Shown here piece after piece: positions 26,108-37,354 of a stretch of DNA of 64,000 nt. The notes under the pieces were generated by a model. The model did no database searches. It saw only the letters and a program-made list of their open reading frames with translations, and was not told the DNA's origin. The number at the start of each line of letters is the position of its first letter. Position 1 is the stretch's first letter. The position numbers were made by a program, and so were the translations under genes. Origin of the DNA: Methylotenera sp. (lineage in GTDB: Bacteria; Pseudomonadota; Gammaproteobacteria; Burkholderiales; Methylophilaceae); contig JAUXNQ010000055.1 in NCBI GenBank assembly GCA_030682715.1, positions 124,001 through 188,000 on the forward strand, read 5' to 3'.

Positions 26108-27214
26108 ATGATTGCAGAAACAAAAGAAACTATACTCATAGTTGATGATGTTGCGCAGAATTTGCATGTATTAAGTGAGCTGTTAATGCCAACGTATCGG
26201 GTATTAGCAGCGACCTCGGGGGTAAATGCGTTGCGTGTGGCATCGTCAACTCCTAAGCCTGATTTAATTTTATTAGATGTCATGATGCCAGAAGTTGATG
26301 GCTACAGCGTATTGAGTAAGTTACAGCAGAATCCTGCCACGGCAGATATTCCCGTGATATTTGTCACTGCATTGACTGATTCTGATGATGAAGAGTTGGG
26401 GTTGCGGCTTGGCGCTGTAGATTATATTGCTAAGCCGATTAAGCCTGCAGTGGTGTTAGCGCGTGTACGCACCCAGTTGGATGTGAAACGTGCACGCGAA
26501 TGGCTTAAGAATGAAAATGATTTACTAGAGGCTGAGGTTGCCAAGCGCATGGCAGAGAACGACCTCACGCAGCAAGTCAGTATTCGAGCGTTAGCGCATC
26601 TGGCTGAAATTCGTGATCCAGAAACTGGTAATCACCTACGTCGCACACAAAATTATGTTCATCTTTTGGCGTCTGGTTTAAAAGATCATCCTCAATATAA
26701 AGAATTAATGACCGATCGTTATATTGATTTGCTTGCGCGTTCCGCGCCCCTGCATGATATCGGCAAGGTTGGTATCCCAGATTATATTTTACTTAAGCCA
26801 AGTAAATTAACTGAAGAAGAATTCACTATCATGAAAACGCACGCTAAATTAGGTAGCGATGCGATTCAGAGAGCTGAAGATGAAATGAGTATGCCATTGC
26901 CGTTTTTATCGGTCGCTAAAGAGATTACGCGTTGGCATCACGAAAAATGGGATGGTAGTGGTTATCCAGATGGTCTTGCTGGGCAAGATATCCCTATCTC
27001 TGCACGCATTATGGCATTGGCTGATGTATATGATGCGCTTACCTCAGTTCGACCTTACAAAGCTGCAATGAGTAGTGAAGCTGCTCGCGATTTGATTGTC
27101 GCAGGCAAGGGCAAGCATTTTGACCCTGAGCTTGTTGATGTGTTTCTTGAAAATCTGGATGGCTTCGTTGCAATCGGCAAGCGTTTTGCTGATGCTGACA
27201 CAAATGCAGCTTAA
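26108..27214 (+). CDS. Response regulator with HD-GYP phosphodiesterase domain
   Basis: A 368-residue protein from the ATG at 26108. An earlier in-frame start at 26054 lacks family similarity in its extra residues. Receiver (about 8-125) with VDDVAQN and phospho-acceptor in LLDVMMPEVDG, then an HD-GYP domain with HDIGKVGIPDYIL and HHEKWDGSGYPDG, all key residues present. It should hydrolyse c-di-GMP when activated. It lies 38 bases before the giant hybrid kinase and is its probable partner. It is not a close copy of the island protein at 10471; its receiver has KPIKP instead of KPW. Confidence 0.9.
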   Translation: MIAETKETILIVDDVAQNLHVLSELLMPTYRVLAATSGVNALRVASSTPKPDLILLDVMMPEVDGYSVLSKLQQNPATADIPVIFVTALTDSDDEELGLRLGAVDYIAKPIKPAVVLARVRTQLDVKRAREWLKNENDLLEAEVAKRMAENDLTQQVSIRALAHLAEIRDPETGNHLRRTQNYVHLLASGLKDHPQYKELMTDRYIDLLARSAPLHDIGKVGIPDYILLKPSKLTEEEFTIMKTHAKLGSDAIQRAEDEMSMPLPFLSVAKEITRWHHEKWDGSGYPDGLAGQDIPISARIMALADVYDALTSVRPYKAAMSSEAARDLIVAGKGKHFDPELVDVFLENLDGFVAIGKRFADADTNAA

Positions 27215-27252
27215 CAAACCGTTGTTTTAAAATGTCGATTAGGCACTGAGCG

Positions 27253-30200
27253 ATGAAAAATAAGAATAATCACCTCACTACAAATTTCATCGAACATAGT
27301 GTTCCTCGAATTAAAATTATTAAACCAGTCGTGGTTTATGCGGTACTTGCAAGTTTATGGATACTTTTTTCAGATAAAGCCTTAGTACAACTCTTTGAGA
27401 GCTCAGATCTTGTTGAGTTGTTTAGCATGCTCAAAGGTTGGCTATTTGTTGCTGTCACTAGTGTTTTGTTTTATTTGGTGCTCGACAATCTTCAAAAATA
27501 CTTGCTCGAAAATACTTCGCAAACTCATGCAGTTGAGCCTAAGCAATTAAGAAAAACTCATCTTGATATTCTTAAGCCAGTCATCGTTTATACCCTGCTA
27601 TCTAGTGTCTGGATACTACTCTCTGATAAGTTAGTAATGCGTTTGTTTGCCCAGACTAACCAAATAGAATTTGCAATGAGTATTAAAGGTTGGCTGTTTG
27701 TTGCCATTACCAGTGGCCTGCTCTATTTTTTGCTTAATGTTTGGTGTGAAAATGTTGTCATGAAGTCAATTAATGGCGAGCAAAAAAGAAGTTTATCACC
27801 TGTTAATCACATGTATTTATCTTTTGCCTTACTCACATTGATTGTACCGTTAATCGGTATCAGCTTTTTTAAGTTACAAGCACCGCAAGTTGAACAAGAA
27901 GCTTTTAATGATTTAAAAGTGGTGGCTGAGTTAAAAGCTAAACAAATCGAGCACTGGCTTAGCGAACGAGATAGCGATGATCAGATTTTATTGTCGTCAC
28001 AGGACTTGCTCTCGCAAGTAGTAGCGTTTGTTAAAAACCCATCAGATGTAGAACGTGCAGAACAAATTAAGCATCGCTTCAATGCGTACATTCAGGTTTA
28101 TGGCTATGAAGACGTAATGATAATCGATCAATTGGGACAGGTGCTGCTGACTACTAAAAAAGATCATCAAAATGTCACATTAGATAAAACGCATGTAGCT
28201 AACGCATTTAATCAAAACAAGCCAAGTCATGGTGATTTAATCCTTGATACTCATGCACATGTGTACATGGATTGGGTTGTGCCTCTCCCAGCACAATATA
28301 TTAAAGCAGGTCAGCCTAATGTAGCTATTGTATTAAGAATTTCAGCGCATCAGTTTCTGTATCCCTTAATTAACACCTGGCCAACCGATAGCCTCAGTGC
28401 TGAAACGCTGTTAGTGCGTAAAGAAGGGGATCATGTTGTTTTTTTAAATGAGCTGAAACATCAGCAAAATACAGCGCTTCAACTTAAGTATCCTATCAAC
28501 AAAGGTACACTAGTTTCTGTATTTGCGCTCAGGGATACAAAACCTGGCACCATACGTGCAAAAGATTACCGGGCGCACGACGTACTAGCAGCCTATGCGC
28601 CTGTGGCGGGTACTGATTGGCGCATTGTCGCTAAAGTTGATGAGGATGAAGTCTTTGCTTCACTATGGAGTAGCTTATATTGGATTGGTTTAATTGCATT
28701 TGCTGCGATTTGCACCATGATGATGGCACTAGTCATGCTATGGCGCCAGCAGTTGCGTACGCAACAGTTAGCCTTATTAGCTGAGAAAAATCAAAGCAAT
28801 CAGATGCTAGCAATGCTTGCGGACAACTCTTCTGATTCTATTTATATTAAAGATATTGATGGACGTTATGTGCTCGTGAACCCTGAAGCTGCAAAAGCAC
28901 TTGGCGGTAGTCCTGAGCAGATTATTGGTAAAACAGACGCTGAAATACTATTTCCCGAAGTAGCGAAGCGATTTAGAGAAAACGATTTGCTGACCATTGA
29001 AAATATGGTACTGAGAACCTATGAAGAACAGCTAGTGAACGTTCATGGTACACGCACTTACCTTGCTTCAAAAGGCCCTATGCGAAATGCACAAGGTGAA
29101 GTGATTGGCTTGTTTGGTATTTCACGTGACATTACTGAAAGAAAAGATGTAGAAGATAGTTTACGAAAAAATGAACAGTTGTTAAAAGAAGCTCAGACTA
29201 TTGCCAAGCTGGGTAATTGGACGCTAGACCATCAAACTGGAAAATTGTTCTGGAGCGAGCAGGTTTATGCTTTATTTGAATTGTCATCACAGTGCTTTGA
29301 TGCCACTTATGAAGCATTCTTAGCAGTTATTCATCCTGACGATATGGATAAAGTTGACGCCAGCTACCGTAGTGCTATCAAAAACCAAACAGACTATGAG
29401 GTAGAACATCGGATCGTCATACATGACGGGCGCATTAAATGGGTGCAGGAACGTTGCTTTACGCTATTTGATGAGCAAGGGCAGCCAATTACCTCTCATG
29501 GCACAGTGCAGGATATTACCGATCGGATTGAAGCAGAAGTTGAAATATCACGCGCGCGTGATTTACTGTTGAAAGTGATTGATACTGCGCCTGTTAGGGT
29601 GTTTTGGAAAGATCGTGATTTGCGTTATCTAGGATGTAATACTCTGTTTGCAAAAGATGCAGGTTTAGCACAGCCGCAAGACTTAATTGGCAAAGATGAT
29701 TATCAAATGAGTTGGGCGGCTGACGCAGCTTTATATCGTGCTGATGATCAGGCTGTGATGGACTCAGGCATTGCTAAATTGTTTTATGAAGAACAGCAAA
29801 CGAGAAAAGACGGTAGCGTTTTGTGGTTAAAAACCTCTAAAGTTCCGTTAAAGGACGAGGGTGGTAATGTTGTCGGTATTTTGGGTGTTTATGAGGACAT
29901 TACGCAGCATAAGCAAGCTGAAGCCAAAATTAAGCGACTAACACAGCTTTATGCAGTATTGAGTTACTGTAATCAAGCGATTGTACGTAGTAGTCATCAA
30001 GATGAGTTATTTAAGCGTATTTGTCACGACACCGTTGAGTTTGGCAATTTAAAAATGGCATGGATCGGCCTGGTAGATGAAGAGAGCCAGTCAATCAAGC
30101 CTGTTGCAGTTCATGGCGATGTTCATGGCTACATAACGGACGTACTTATTTCAATAGATGCTAATACTCCATTTGGAACAGGACCCACTGGAACAGCTGT

Positions 30201-33200
30201 GCGAGAAAATCATCCTGTATGGGTGCAAGATTTTGTCAATGATGCACGTACCGATGTTTGGCATGAGCGCGGTGAATGTTCTGGGTGGAAGGCATCAGCG
30301 TCATTACCCATTAATTGCAATGGGATGACGGTAGGCGCATTTAATATTTACGCAGGTGAGGTCAATGCATTTGATGATGAAGTGCAGTGTTTGCTCATCG
30401 AAATGGCGAATGATATTAGTTTTGCATTGGATGCATTTGCCCGTTACGAAGCACGTAAGACCATGGAACATGCATTGCAAGCTTCAGAGGAGCGTTTGCA
30501 GCTAGTGTTGCGCGGCTCACGTGAAGCACCTTGGGATTGGAACCTTGCCACTAACGATTTGTATTACTCTGATCACTGGTGGTCTATGTTAGGTTATGAG
30601 CCTAATGAACTAGTTGCTGGTGCTGGTTTATGGCAACAGATTGTGCATCCAGATGATTTGGATTTGGTGAACCAAGCTTTTGACGATGTAGTTAAAGGTA
30701 GCTCTAATAGCTATGAAATTGAATTTAGAATGCAACACAAAAATGGCCATTATGTCCCAGTGCTGTCGCGTGGATTTATTCTGAGAGATGTGAATGGTAA
30801 ACCATTGCGAGTGTCTGGTACCAATTCAGACCTTACTGAGCGTAAACAAACAGAAGCTGCACGTGAGCAAGCGGCAACCTTATTGCGAAAAATCACAAAT
30901 CGCTTACCTGGTATGGTGTATCAATATCGCTTGCATACAGATGGAACGACATGTTTTCCATATGCGAGTGAAGGGATTCAAGATATCTACCGACTTAGCC
31001 CTCAAAATGTCATTGATGATGCATCAGGTGTCTTATCAGTTCTGCATCCTGATGATTACCAAGGCGTAGTTGATTCTATTCGTAAGTCAGCTGAAGACCT
31101 AACCCCATGGCGCCATGAATATCGTGTTAAATTTAGCGATAACACGGTGCGTTGGCTATCTGGTAATGCAATGCCAGAGAAAGAACCAGATGGATGCGTG
31201 ATTTGGCATGGTTTCATTACTGATGTTACTGAGCGCAAAGCTAACGAAGAGCAGATTCTTAAACTCTCGCAGGCTATCGAGCAAAGCCCTGAAAGTGTAG
31301 TTATTTCTGATACCAAAGCTCAGATAGAGTATGTCAACCAAGCGTTTGTCGATGCTACAGGATATAGCCGAGAGGATGTGATTGGTAAAAACTCTAATAT
31401 TTTGAACTCAGGACAAACGCCGAAAAAAACATACGAGAAAATGTGGCATCAATTAAGTCAAGGGTTGCCATGGAAGGGTGAGTTTATTAATCGACGTAAG
31501 GATGGCTCTCAGTATTATGAGTTTGCGATTATTACGCCGTTGCGTGCGACGGATGGTAACGTTATCAACTATGTGGCCGTGAAAGAGGATATTACTGAGA
31601 AAAAACGGATTGCGATTGAGTTAGACCAGCACCGTAACCACTTAGAAGGACTAGTGCAAAGCCGTACTTTTGAGTTGAGTCAGGCGCGTGAACAGGCTGA
31701 AACTGCCAATAATGCCAAGAGTACTTTCCTGGCAAACATGAGCCATGAGATTCGCACGCCGATGAATGCGATTATTGGTTTAACACATTTGCTTCGTCGA
31801 GCAGATGCAACGCCACAACAAGTAGAGCGTTTAAATAAAATTGATGGCGCAAGCCGACATTTGCTCACCATTATTAATGACATTCTTGACCTCTCTAAAA
31901 TTGAGTCTGGTAAGCTAGTGTTAGAAACAACAGATTTTTATCTTACTAGCGTACTCGATAATATAGATTCAATTATTGGGGAGAGCGCGCGTGATAAAGG
32001 GTTACAAGTTGAAATTGACCGTGGAGATGTTCCGCTATTGTTGCGTGGAGATCCTACCCGTTTACGTCAGGCATTATTGAACTATGCGGCCAATGCAGTG
32101 AAGTTCACAGACCAAGGCAAAGTGAGCATCAGTGCCAGCCTCTTGGAGGATAATGGAGATAATATTCTGGTGAGATTTGAAGTGCGAGATACTGGTATTG
32201 GCATAAGTTCAGAAAGAGCCAACAAATTATTTCAAGCATTTGAACAGGCAGATACCTCCATCACCAGAAAATATGGCGGGACAGGCTTAGGGCTTGCCAT
32301 TACCCGTAAATTAGCCAATATGATGGGTGGTGATGTTGGTATTGAGAGTGAGGTTGGGCATGGCAGTACTTTCTGGCTCACCGCTAAATTACAGCATGGT
32401 CAAGAAGCTTCAATTCCAACATACGGTAATGCTGCAATGAGTGATGCAGAATCAGCGTTAAAGTTACATCATCCTAGAGCGCGAATATTATTGGCAGATG
32501 ATAGTGCTATTAATAGAGAAGTTGCTATAGAAATGTTACGTAACGCAGGCTTAATGTTGGATACAGTTGCAGATGGTGTGGAAGCGCTTGCCAGAGTGAA
32601 GCAACAGAAATATGATTTGGTTTTAATGGATATGTTCATGTCTAATATGGGTGGCATCGAGGCTACACAACTCATCCGCGCATTACCAGATTACAAAGAA
32701 ACACCCATCATTGCCATGACGGCAAATGCGTTTGATGAAGATCGTAACGCCTGTTTTAACGCAGGTATGAATGACTTTATTGCCAAACCAGTAGAGCCTA
32801 AGTTGCTATATAGTACTTTGTTAAAGTGGCTCCCAGCATCTCATGCAATTAACAATGATGAAATCAGTACTGCAAACAGTAAAGTAGATATGACAACCTC
32901 TACATTATCTGCGACAGACGTAAAAGTTACGGCCACAAATGAGCATAGCGCTGTTACGCAGGTAGCATTAGAGCAGCTACGCACGATGTCAGGTTTAAAT
33001 ATATCCAGAGTGCTTGAGGCGTTACGAGGCAATATTGAAAAATATCTAAGTTTACTCACTGATTTTATTAGTGCGCACGCTGATGATGTCACACACCTGA
33101 AGCATTTAATCGCGCAAGCTGACTATGTTGCCGCAAGGCATTCTGTGCATGCCTTAAAGGGCGCCTCAGCAACATTGGGGTTAGATAGTCTAGCCTTGTG

Positions 33201-33567
33201 TGCTGGTAATCTGGAGTTGTTATTGCGTGAAGCCCAAGCGGCTACTTTAAATGCAGATGTGGTTGCGCTAGAACTTGAATTAATCAGTAATGAGCTGATT
33301 AAGATCGCAGCGGTATTGCCTACAATATTACCTTCACCTACACAGTCACATGACAACTCTAATCAAGTGAATACAGAAGCATCTAAGGCATTATTAAAAG
33401 AGCTCGATGCCATGTTGGCGCTGAATGATGCCGCAGCGGTTGTGTTTTATGAGCAGCATGCAGCTACTTTTAAACTTGTATTAGGCCCGACATATGCAAA
33501 ATTAGCGCGTGAGATTAAACAGTTTTCTTTTGAAAGCGCTCGGGTAATCTTAAAGCAATGGCTTTAA
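27253..33567 (+). CDS. Giant hybrid histidine kinase (2 TM repeats, Cache, 6 PAS, GAF, receiver, Hpt)
   Basis: A 2104-residue membrane kinase. Residues about 10-70 and 95-155 are two tandem copies of one membrane-hairpin unit (each with KPV.VY..L.S.WIL.SDK and KGWLFVA.TS). A Cache-like extracellular region (about 185-495) follows, flanked by membrane helices. Then come three PAS domains (about 520-890), GAF (about 895-1065), three more PAS (about 1075-1460), HisKA with His1498 ([10 protein letters not shown]), HATPase (about 1600-1715, DTGIGI, GTGLGL), a receiver with Asp1793 ([11 protein letters not shown]) and an Hpt domain with His1966 (HALKGA). All phosphorelay residues are present. It probably feeds the adjacent HD-GYP regulator. 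Ligands are unknown. Confidence 0.9.
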   Translation: MKNKNNHLTTNFIEHSVPRIKIIKPVVVYAVLASLWILFSDKALVQLFESSDLVELFSMLKGWLFVAVTSVLFYLVLDNLQKYLLENTSQTHAVEPKQLRKTHLDILKPVIVYTLLSSVWILLSDKLVMRLFAQTNQIEFAMSIKGWLFVAITSGLLYFLLNVWCENVVMKSINGEQKRSLSPVNHMYLSFALLTLIVPLIGISFFKLQAPQVEQEAFNDLKVVAELKAKQIEHWLSERDSDDQILLSSQDLLSQVVAFVKNPSDVERAEQIKHRFNAYIQVYGYEDVMIIDQLGQVLLTTKKDHQNVTLDKTHVANAFNQNKPSHGDLILDTHAHVYMDWVVPLPAQYIKAGQPNVAIVLRISAHQFLYPLINTWPTDSLSAETLLVRKEGDHVVFLNELKHQQNTALQLKYPINKGTLVSVFALRDTKPGTIRAKDYRAHDVLAAYAPVAGTDWRIVAKVDEDEVFASLWSSLYWIGLIAFAAICTMMMALVMLWRQQLRTQQLALLAEKNQSNQMLAMLADNSSDSIYIKDIDGRYVLVNPEAAKALGGSPEQIIGKTDAEILFPEVAKRFRENDLLTIENMVLRTYEEQLVNVHGTRTYLASKGPMRNAQGEVIGLFGISRDITERKDVEDSLRKNEQLLKEAQTIAKLGNWTLDHQTGKLFWSEQVYALFELSSQCFDATYEAFLAVIHPDDMDKVDASYRSAIKNQTDYEVEHRIVIHDGRIKWVQERCFTLFDEQGQPITSHGTVQDITDRIEAEVEISRARDLLLKVIDTAPVRVFWKDRDLRYLGCNTLFAKDAGLAQPQDLIGKDDYQMSWAADAALYRADDQAVMDSGIAKLFYEEQQTRKDGSVLWLKTSKVPLKDEGGNVVGILGVYEDITQHKQAEAKIKRLTQLYAVLSYCNQAIVRSSHQDELFKRICHDTVEFGNLKMAWIGLVDEESQSIKPVAVHGDVHGYITDVLISIDANTPFGTGPTGTAVRENHPVWVQDFVNDARTDVWHERGECSGWKASASLPINCNGMTVGAFNIYAGEVNAFDDEVQCLLIEMANDISFALDAFARYEARKTMEHALQASEERLQLVLRGSREAPWDWNLATNDLYYSDHWWSMLGYEPNELVAGAGLWQQIVHPDDLDLVNQAFDDVVKGSSNSYEIEFRMQHKNGHYVPVLSRGFILRDVNGKPLRVSGTNSDLTERKQTEAAREQAATLLRKITNRLPGMVYQYRLHTDGTTCFPYASEGIQDIYRLSPQNVIDDASGVLSVLHPDDYQGVVDSIRKSAEDLTPWRHEYRVKFSDNTVRWLSGNAMPEKEPDGCVIWHGFITDVTERKANEEQILKLSQAIEQSPESVVISDTKAQIEYVNQAFVDATGYSREDVIGKNSNILNSGQTPKKTYEKMWHQLSQGLPWKGEFINRRKDGSQYYEFAIITPLRATDGNVINYVAVKEDITEKKRIAIELDQHRNHLEGLVQSRTFELSQAREQAETANNAKSTFLANMSHEIRTPMNAIIGLTHLLRRADATPQQVERLNKIDGASRHLLTIINDILDLSKIESGKLVLETTDFYLTSVLDNIDSIIGESARDKGLQVEIDRGDVPLLLRGDPTRLRQALLNYAANAVKFTDQGKVSISASLLEDNGDNILVRFEVRDTGIGISSERANKLFQAFEQADTSITRKYGGTGLGLAITRKLANMMGGDVGIESEVGHGSTFWLTAKLQHGQEASIPTYGNAAMSDAESALKLHHPRARILLADDSAINREVAIEMLRNAGLMLDTVADGVEALARVKQQKYDLVLMDMFMSNMGGIEATQLIRALPDYKETPIIAMTANAFDEDRNACFNAGMNDFIAKPVEPKLLYSTLLKWLPASHAINNDEISTANSKVDMTTSTLSATDVKVTATNEHSAVTQVALEQLRTMSGLNISRVLEALRGNIEKYLSLLTDFISAHADDVTHLKHLIAQADYVAARHSVHALKGASATLGLDSLALCAGNLELLLREAQAATLNADVVALELELISNELIKIAAVLPTILPSPTQSHDNSNQVNTEASKALLKELDAMLALNDAAAVVFYEQHAATFKLVLGPTYAKLAREIKQFSFESARVILKQWL

Positions 33568-33704
33568 CGTGGTTAATTAGTATTAGAAATTGAATTGGTC
33601 TCCACAAAAGTAAGGCTTCAAGTTGTTCAGATAAACTTAAGATACTAGTGATGGTTTATGAGAGAGGCTGTTTTAATAGATAGTACGGCAAGGAGTTTAA
33701 GAGG

Positions 33705-34124
33705 CTATCTTTTAAACTTACCTACTATCATAGAACAAAGATTCACTACAACAAGTGACACTAATGCCCAAAACAACATACTGTGTAACTGATAAAACGG
33801 TCTGCTCACCATAACGTCAAAAAAAACTGCAATTCCTGTGATTGGTAGTGCAAGTAAAATTAGATAGTAAGCGCGATGCAGTTTTTTGTTAATCCACAAG
33901 TGTGCAGGCATGTCAGAGGGACGTAACAGCTTGTCTTGGTTTCTTAATAACCACTCAAAAAGAATTAGTAAGAAAATGACGCTGCCAGTGAAAATATGCA
34001 ATACATAATACAGTGCAACAAAAGGTGTGCCTGCTTCAGTTTTAATTACTTCTCCGCAGGCCCAGGTAATTAAAAGCATTAAGAATGCAAGCGCATGCAC
34101 TACAACGAAATGGTGACGATGCAT
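33705..34124 (-). CDS. Cytochrome b561-family membrane protein
   Basis: A 139-residue protein with four hydrophobic helices (about 7-23, 38-59, 84-104, 113-134). A histidine sits in or at the edge of each helix (VVVHALAF, VLHIFTG, LHRAYYL, QLHSMLF), as expected for bis-heme b561-type cytochromes that pass electrons between quinol and periplasmic partners. It is somewhat shorter than the usual 170-180 residues. It is the last gene of a minus-strand pair with the YdcH-family gene, but a weak hairpin lies between them. Confidence 0.65.
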   Translation of the reverse strand: MHRHHFVVVHALAFLMLLITWACGEVIKTEAGTPFVALYYVLHIFTGSVIFLLILFEWLLRNQDKLLRPSDMPAHLWINKKLHRAYYLILLALPITGIAVFFDVMVSRPFYQLHSMLFWALVSLVVVNLCSMIVGKFKR

Positions 34125-34128
34125 TTTT

Positions 34129-34150
34129 CAAAAAAACAGGCGTGAACTGT
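34129..34150 (-). terminator. Weak terminator hairpin downstream of the ydcH-like gene
   Basis: On the minus strand a 5-base stem (aacag/ctgtt) with a 7-base loop is followed by seven T. It lies between the YdcH-family gene and the cytochrome gene. Confidence 0.35.
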
Positions 34151-34162
34151 TATTTTTTCAAT

Positions 34163-34381
34163 TTAAGCATTGTTTGCTTTAGTTAAAATCGCATAAATTT
34201 CATCTTTAATGTGCAGCTTTTCTTTTTTCAAAGCTTCAATAGTTTCATGACTTGCAACTTCAATCGCAGACTCTATGTTTTTAATTTTTTGGTCAAGCTC
34301 GTTATGACGGTTAAATAAGTTTGTAAAGTGTAAATCGCTCTGTTTAAGTTTTGAAATTAAATCACGGTGTTCTGGAAACAT
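34163..34381 (-). CDS. YdcH-family small coiled-coil protein (DUF465)
   Basis: A 72-residue, highly helical protein with the YdcH/DUF465 pattern: a short N-terminal helix (HRDLISKLK), the FNRHNELDQKI segment and a long C-terminal helix ending LKKEKLHIKDEIYAIL. The length fits the family. Function is unknown; members are small cytoplasmic proteins that probably dimerise as coiled coils. Confidence 0.8.
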   Translation of the reverse strand: MFPEHRDLISKLKQSDLHFTNLFNRHNELDQKIKNIESAIEVASHETIEALKKEKLHIKDEIYAILTKANNA

Positions 34382-34606
34382 GTTGAAGCTCCTGAGTAGA
34401 TATTAAATTTAGTATGAATGAGTCTATTGTATGTGATTTACCGCTTAACATTGTTGACTTATATCATTAACTTACTAAGAACAAATGTGTTGGTCAATAG
34501 ATGTTTGGACGCTATTAGAGATGTTTCAACACTGTGTCAGTGAATTAAGCATGGAAGTAAAACTAGCTTGCACTAACTCACCATTTATAGATTCATACTA
34601 AATAAT

Positions 34607-34812
34607 CCGTCATCCCCGCGCAGGCTGGGAATCTAGTTAAGGTGGACGTCACGAATGGTTATTTATCGAGGCATCACTAGTATTTTAGTAGTCTGGATAC
34701 CAGCTTTTCACGCTTCCACTTGGCACTTTAGTGCGGGGAGACAAGCACTTGCTCCCAGTCTCGTCGGTATGACGATTTGTGCGATGAGGCGCAGCATCTG
34801 ATTGTTTGGTGG
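34607..34812. repeat. Dispersed palindromic intergenic repeat
   Basis: In the 500-base spacer before the tRNA genes, 34607-34660 (ccgtcatccccgcgcaggct... ending in acgaatggt) matches, in inverse orientation, 53281-53332. The segment 34741-34812 (around tcgtcggtatgacgattt...gcgatgaggcgca) matches 52001-52075. This looks like a composite repetitive element whose parts are scattered in intergenic regions. No gene is visible between 34382 and 34894. Confidence 0.6.
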
Positions 34813-34894
34813 AAAAGCGATAAGGCCTATCAGTTTTTGGAAGCAGAAAAGAAAAAATCCTTACAAGTTCTCACTTATAAGGATTTTAAAATAT

Positions 34895-34971
34895 TGGCGG
34901 AGTGGACGGGACTCGAACCCGCGACCCCCGGCGTGACAGGCCGGTATTCTAACCAACTGAACTACCACTCC
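34895..34971 (-). tRNA. tRNA-Asp (GTC)
   Basis: Read on the minus strand, this 77-base gene folds into a cloverleaf: acceptor GGAGTGG/CCACTCC, D-loop AGTTCAGTTGG, anticodon GTC (34935-34937) in the loop ctGTCac, T-arm GGTTCGAGTCC, encoded CCA end. It lies about 70 bases downstream of the tRNA-Val gene on the same strand, so the two are probably cotranscribed. Confidence 0.95.
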
Positions 34972-35039
34972 TTGAACTTTATGTATTGATAAATCAACAC
35001 ACATTCAGACTAAAGCTCAAATTTTCGTCAGTGCAAATT

Positions 35040-35115
35040 TGGTGGGTGCTAACGGGGTCGAACCGCTGACATTCGCCTTGTAAGGGCGACGCTCTACCAA
35101 CTGAGCTAAGCACCC
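35040..35115 (-). tRNA. tRNA-Val (TAC)
   Basis: Read on the minus strand, this 76-base gene has acceptor GGGTGCT/AGCACCC, D-loop AGCTCAGTTGG, anticodon TAC (35080-35082) in the loop ctTACaa, T-arm GGTTCGACCCC and an encoded CCA end. It precedes tRNA-Asp in the direction of transcription. Confidence 0.95.
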
Positions 35116-35258
35116 TGCAGCACTAACGAGGTCCGCATATTACAGATATTGCGGTAGGTTTTCAACACATTTTTAAATTAATTTAAATAAAAGTGAGTTT
35201 TTTTGAATTGTCTCAATTAAGTGACGTTTGGCGTGAGTATTTTGATGTTTTTTTAAGA

Positions 35259-37034
35259 TCAAACAAACTCTCTGTCAAGTTGAATTTGGTTGCGCCCCGC
35301 AGACTTTGCTGCATACATCGCATCATCCGCACGTTTTAATATTTCGTCCTCATTTGACTCGTGATTAATAAATACAACGACGCCGATACTTGCTGAGCAT
35401 AAATGCTTGATCTCAGTTTTTGTGTCACCAGTATTTAACGATAGTAAGTATGGCATTAATAATGCCTTCCGTACTTTCTCGGCAATACGGCTTGCTTGTT
35501 GAACAGACTTTTCTTTATCTGCTGCTAATGTGTTGAGTAGAATGATAAATTCATCACCACCAAACCGAGCGACTGTGTCAATTTGGCGGACGCAGCTTTT
35601 GATGCGTTCAGCGACTTCCAGTAATAACGCATCACCAAACGCATGTCCATAAGTGTCATTAATCGGTTTGAAGTTATCAAGGTCTAAAAACATAAGTGCG
35701 CAGTAGCGGCCGTTGCGCTTGCTTGATGCCATGGTTTGGCTTAAACGATCTTTAAGTAAGCGTCGGTTAGGTAGTTTTGTCAACGCATCATAAAAAGCGA
35801 GTTGACGCACTTCATCTTCTAGTTTTTTGCGGTCTGTAATATCTAAATGATGACCTTGAAGATATAAAAGCTTTCCATTTTCATCTTTAATAGGTGTCAC
35901 GCGACAATAAAAGTCTCGATAAATACCATCATGCCGTTTTAATCTAAAGTGGTGATCATGGGCAGATTTTTTCCCAAAATCAATCTGCCATATTTTTTGT
36001 GCTTCGCTGATATCTTCTGGGTGAACAATAGAAGCCCATTTTTCTATAGATAGGTTGTCTTCGGGCTTTTGCCCCGTAAAATCAAACCATTGCTTGTTAG
36101 TATAGGTGAATGAGGTGCCATCAAAGACCCACATATGGATATTCGTGTTGTTAAGTAGAATCGAGAGTCTTTGTTCGCTTTCAGCAAGTGCCTTACTTCT
36201 GGTTGCCAATTCAGAGGTCCGCTGTTTTATTTTACCTTCAAGATTTTCTTGGTGTTCTAAAATTTCAGCGGTAGCTCGCTGGAGTTTTTCAATCACTTTT
36301 TTAATATGTTTGATGAATGGATTAAAAATTAGGATTGCCTCTAGTGATAGCAAGAGGAGCGTTAGCATCCATAATGCCGTTTCCGCTTTTTCCAGTTGCT
36401 TGATAGATGCTTCACCTTCTAACTGATACTGATGGACTGCATTATCCAGTGAAGAAACTAATATTGTTGGTGCTGTGTTAGTGATGTAGCGCAACGCTGA
36501 ATTATCTGTGGCGAGTTTCTCGCTGTCTGTGGCAAGTAATGCGCGCACAGTGTTGATGTAAGTCCTTACTTGTTTGTTAAGTGCGGAATCACCTTCAAAA
36601 TAAATCGCCTTAACCGCTGGGGACGTTGTAGATGGAAGCCCCATTTCTTTATTTCCATAAAGTAATCCATGATGCGAAATTGCCATTAGTTCAATAGATT
36701 CGTTCAATTTTTTATGAATTGACGCTCGCTCGTTTGCAGGAGCCGTGATTAATAAGTTGGCGAACAATGCTGTACGTTGACTTAGCATACGTTGACGACC
36801 GCTGATGTTAACGACAGCGGCGGTGCTTTCCTGCTCTGAGATTACAAGTTTGAGGTTGTACCAAGCGGCAGTTGAGAGGACCGCAACGAGAGATAGTGCT
36901 AGCACATAGCGCCAAGTGAGCGCTTGCGCGATACCTAGGTCATCTTTGATGTGTAGTTTTGTGAACAAGTCTTTTCTCAGTTCTTGCCACTGTATATGAC
37001 AATTAACTATAAGGTAAATCTCTACATCAATCAA
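35259..37034 (-). CDS. Membrane diguanylate cyclase with PilJ-type sensor and PAS
   Basis: About 591 residues: membrane helix (about 41-61), periplasmic PilJ/NarX-like sensor with the NISGRQRMLSQR signature, second membrane helix (about 222-238), coiled coil, PAS/PAC (about 290-415) and a GGDEF domain with intact GGDEF at 492-496. It should make c-di-GMP in response to a periplasmic or PAS-sensed signal. No ATG start is in frame: the longest version begins with TTG at 37034, and another TTG near codon 23 is preceded by a weak purine-rich stretch, so the N-terminus is uncertain. It is transcribed toward the tRNA genes and lies alone. Confidence 0.85.
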   Translation of the reverse strand: MIDVEIYLIVNCHIQWQELRKDLFTKLHIKDDLGIAQALTWRYVLALSLVAVLSTAAWYNLKLVISEQESTAAVVNISGRQRMLSQRTALFANLLITAPANERASIHKKLNESIELMAISHHGLLYGNKEMGLPSTTSPAVKAIYFEGDSALNKQVRTYINTVRALLATDSEKLATDNSALRYITNTAPTILVSSLDNAVHQYQLEGEASIKQLEKAETALWMLTLLLLSLEAILIFNPFIKHIKKVIEKLQRATAEILEHQENLEGKIKQRTSELATRSKALAESEQRLSILLNNTNIHMWVFDGTSFTYTNKQWFDFTGQKPEDNLSIEKWASIVHPEDISEAQKIWQIDFGKKSAHDHHFRLKRHDGIYRDFYCRVTPIKDENGKLLYLQGHHLDITDRKKLEDEVRQLAFYDALTKLPNRRLLKDRLSQTMASSKRNGRYCALMFLDLDNFKPINDTYGHAFGDALLLEVAERIKSCVRQIDTVARFGGDEFIILLNTLAADKEKSVQQASRIAEKVRKALLMPYLLSLNTGDTKTEIKHLCSASIGVVVFINHESNEDEILKRADDAMYAAKSAGRNQIQLDREFV

Positions 37035-37354
37035 AAGACATTTTATTGTCTGTCAGTTGTTTTGAAATACTGACTTTTAGTACATGATTTAACTCTAACA
37101 AAATAGTCAGTGCAGGTAAAGCGGCCCTTATTGGCTATGTGTTGAATAAATAACGCTTTTAGCGATATTTAACTTTTATTACTCTAGTTTGTGTATGTTG
37201 AGGTGGCTTTACATAATCTTAATATGTTTTGATACTGTGATGAGTGCTAAGTAGATCTTGAGATGTACTTTGTAACAATTAGATTTGATTTTAAGCTTTA
37301 ATTAAGCTTCAGTGTTTAAAGTAGTACTTACTATTTCATCAAAGGAATTAAGTC
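37035..37354. promoter_or_regulatory. Divergent spacer between cyclase and PepSY genes
   Basis: This 320-base stretch separates two divergent genes. It carries the direct-repeat operator described at 37291-37309 and a -10-like TACTAT at 37329-37334. I see no gene in it. Confidence 0.45.
37291..37309 (+). promoter_or_regulatory. Direct-repeat operator TTAAGCTT-N3-TTAAGCTT (copy 1)
   Basis: TTAAGCTT at 37291-37298 and again at 37302-37309, an 11-base period that places both half-sites on one face of the helix. This is typical of OmpR/PhoP-type regulators. A TACTAT -10 candidate lies 20 bases further on, and the PepSY start codon 45 bases on. The same arrangement occurs in front of the PepSY-regulator-kinase operon at 40090-40108. 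Confidence 0.65.

Noticed and set aside
34777-34989. A 70-codon plus-strand frame before and across a tRNA
   Set aside because: Its middle (EWTGLEPATPGVTG) is the translated complement of tRNA-Asp, a common annotation artefact.
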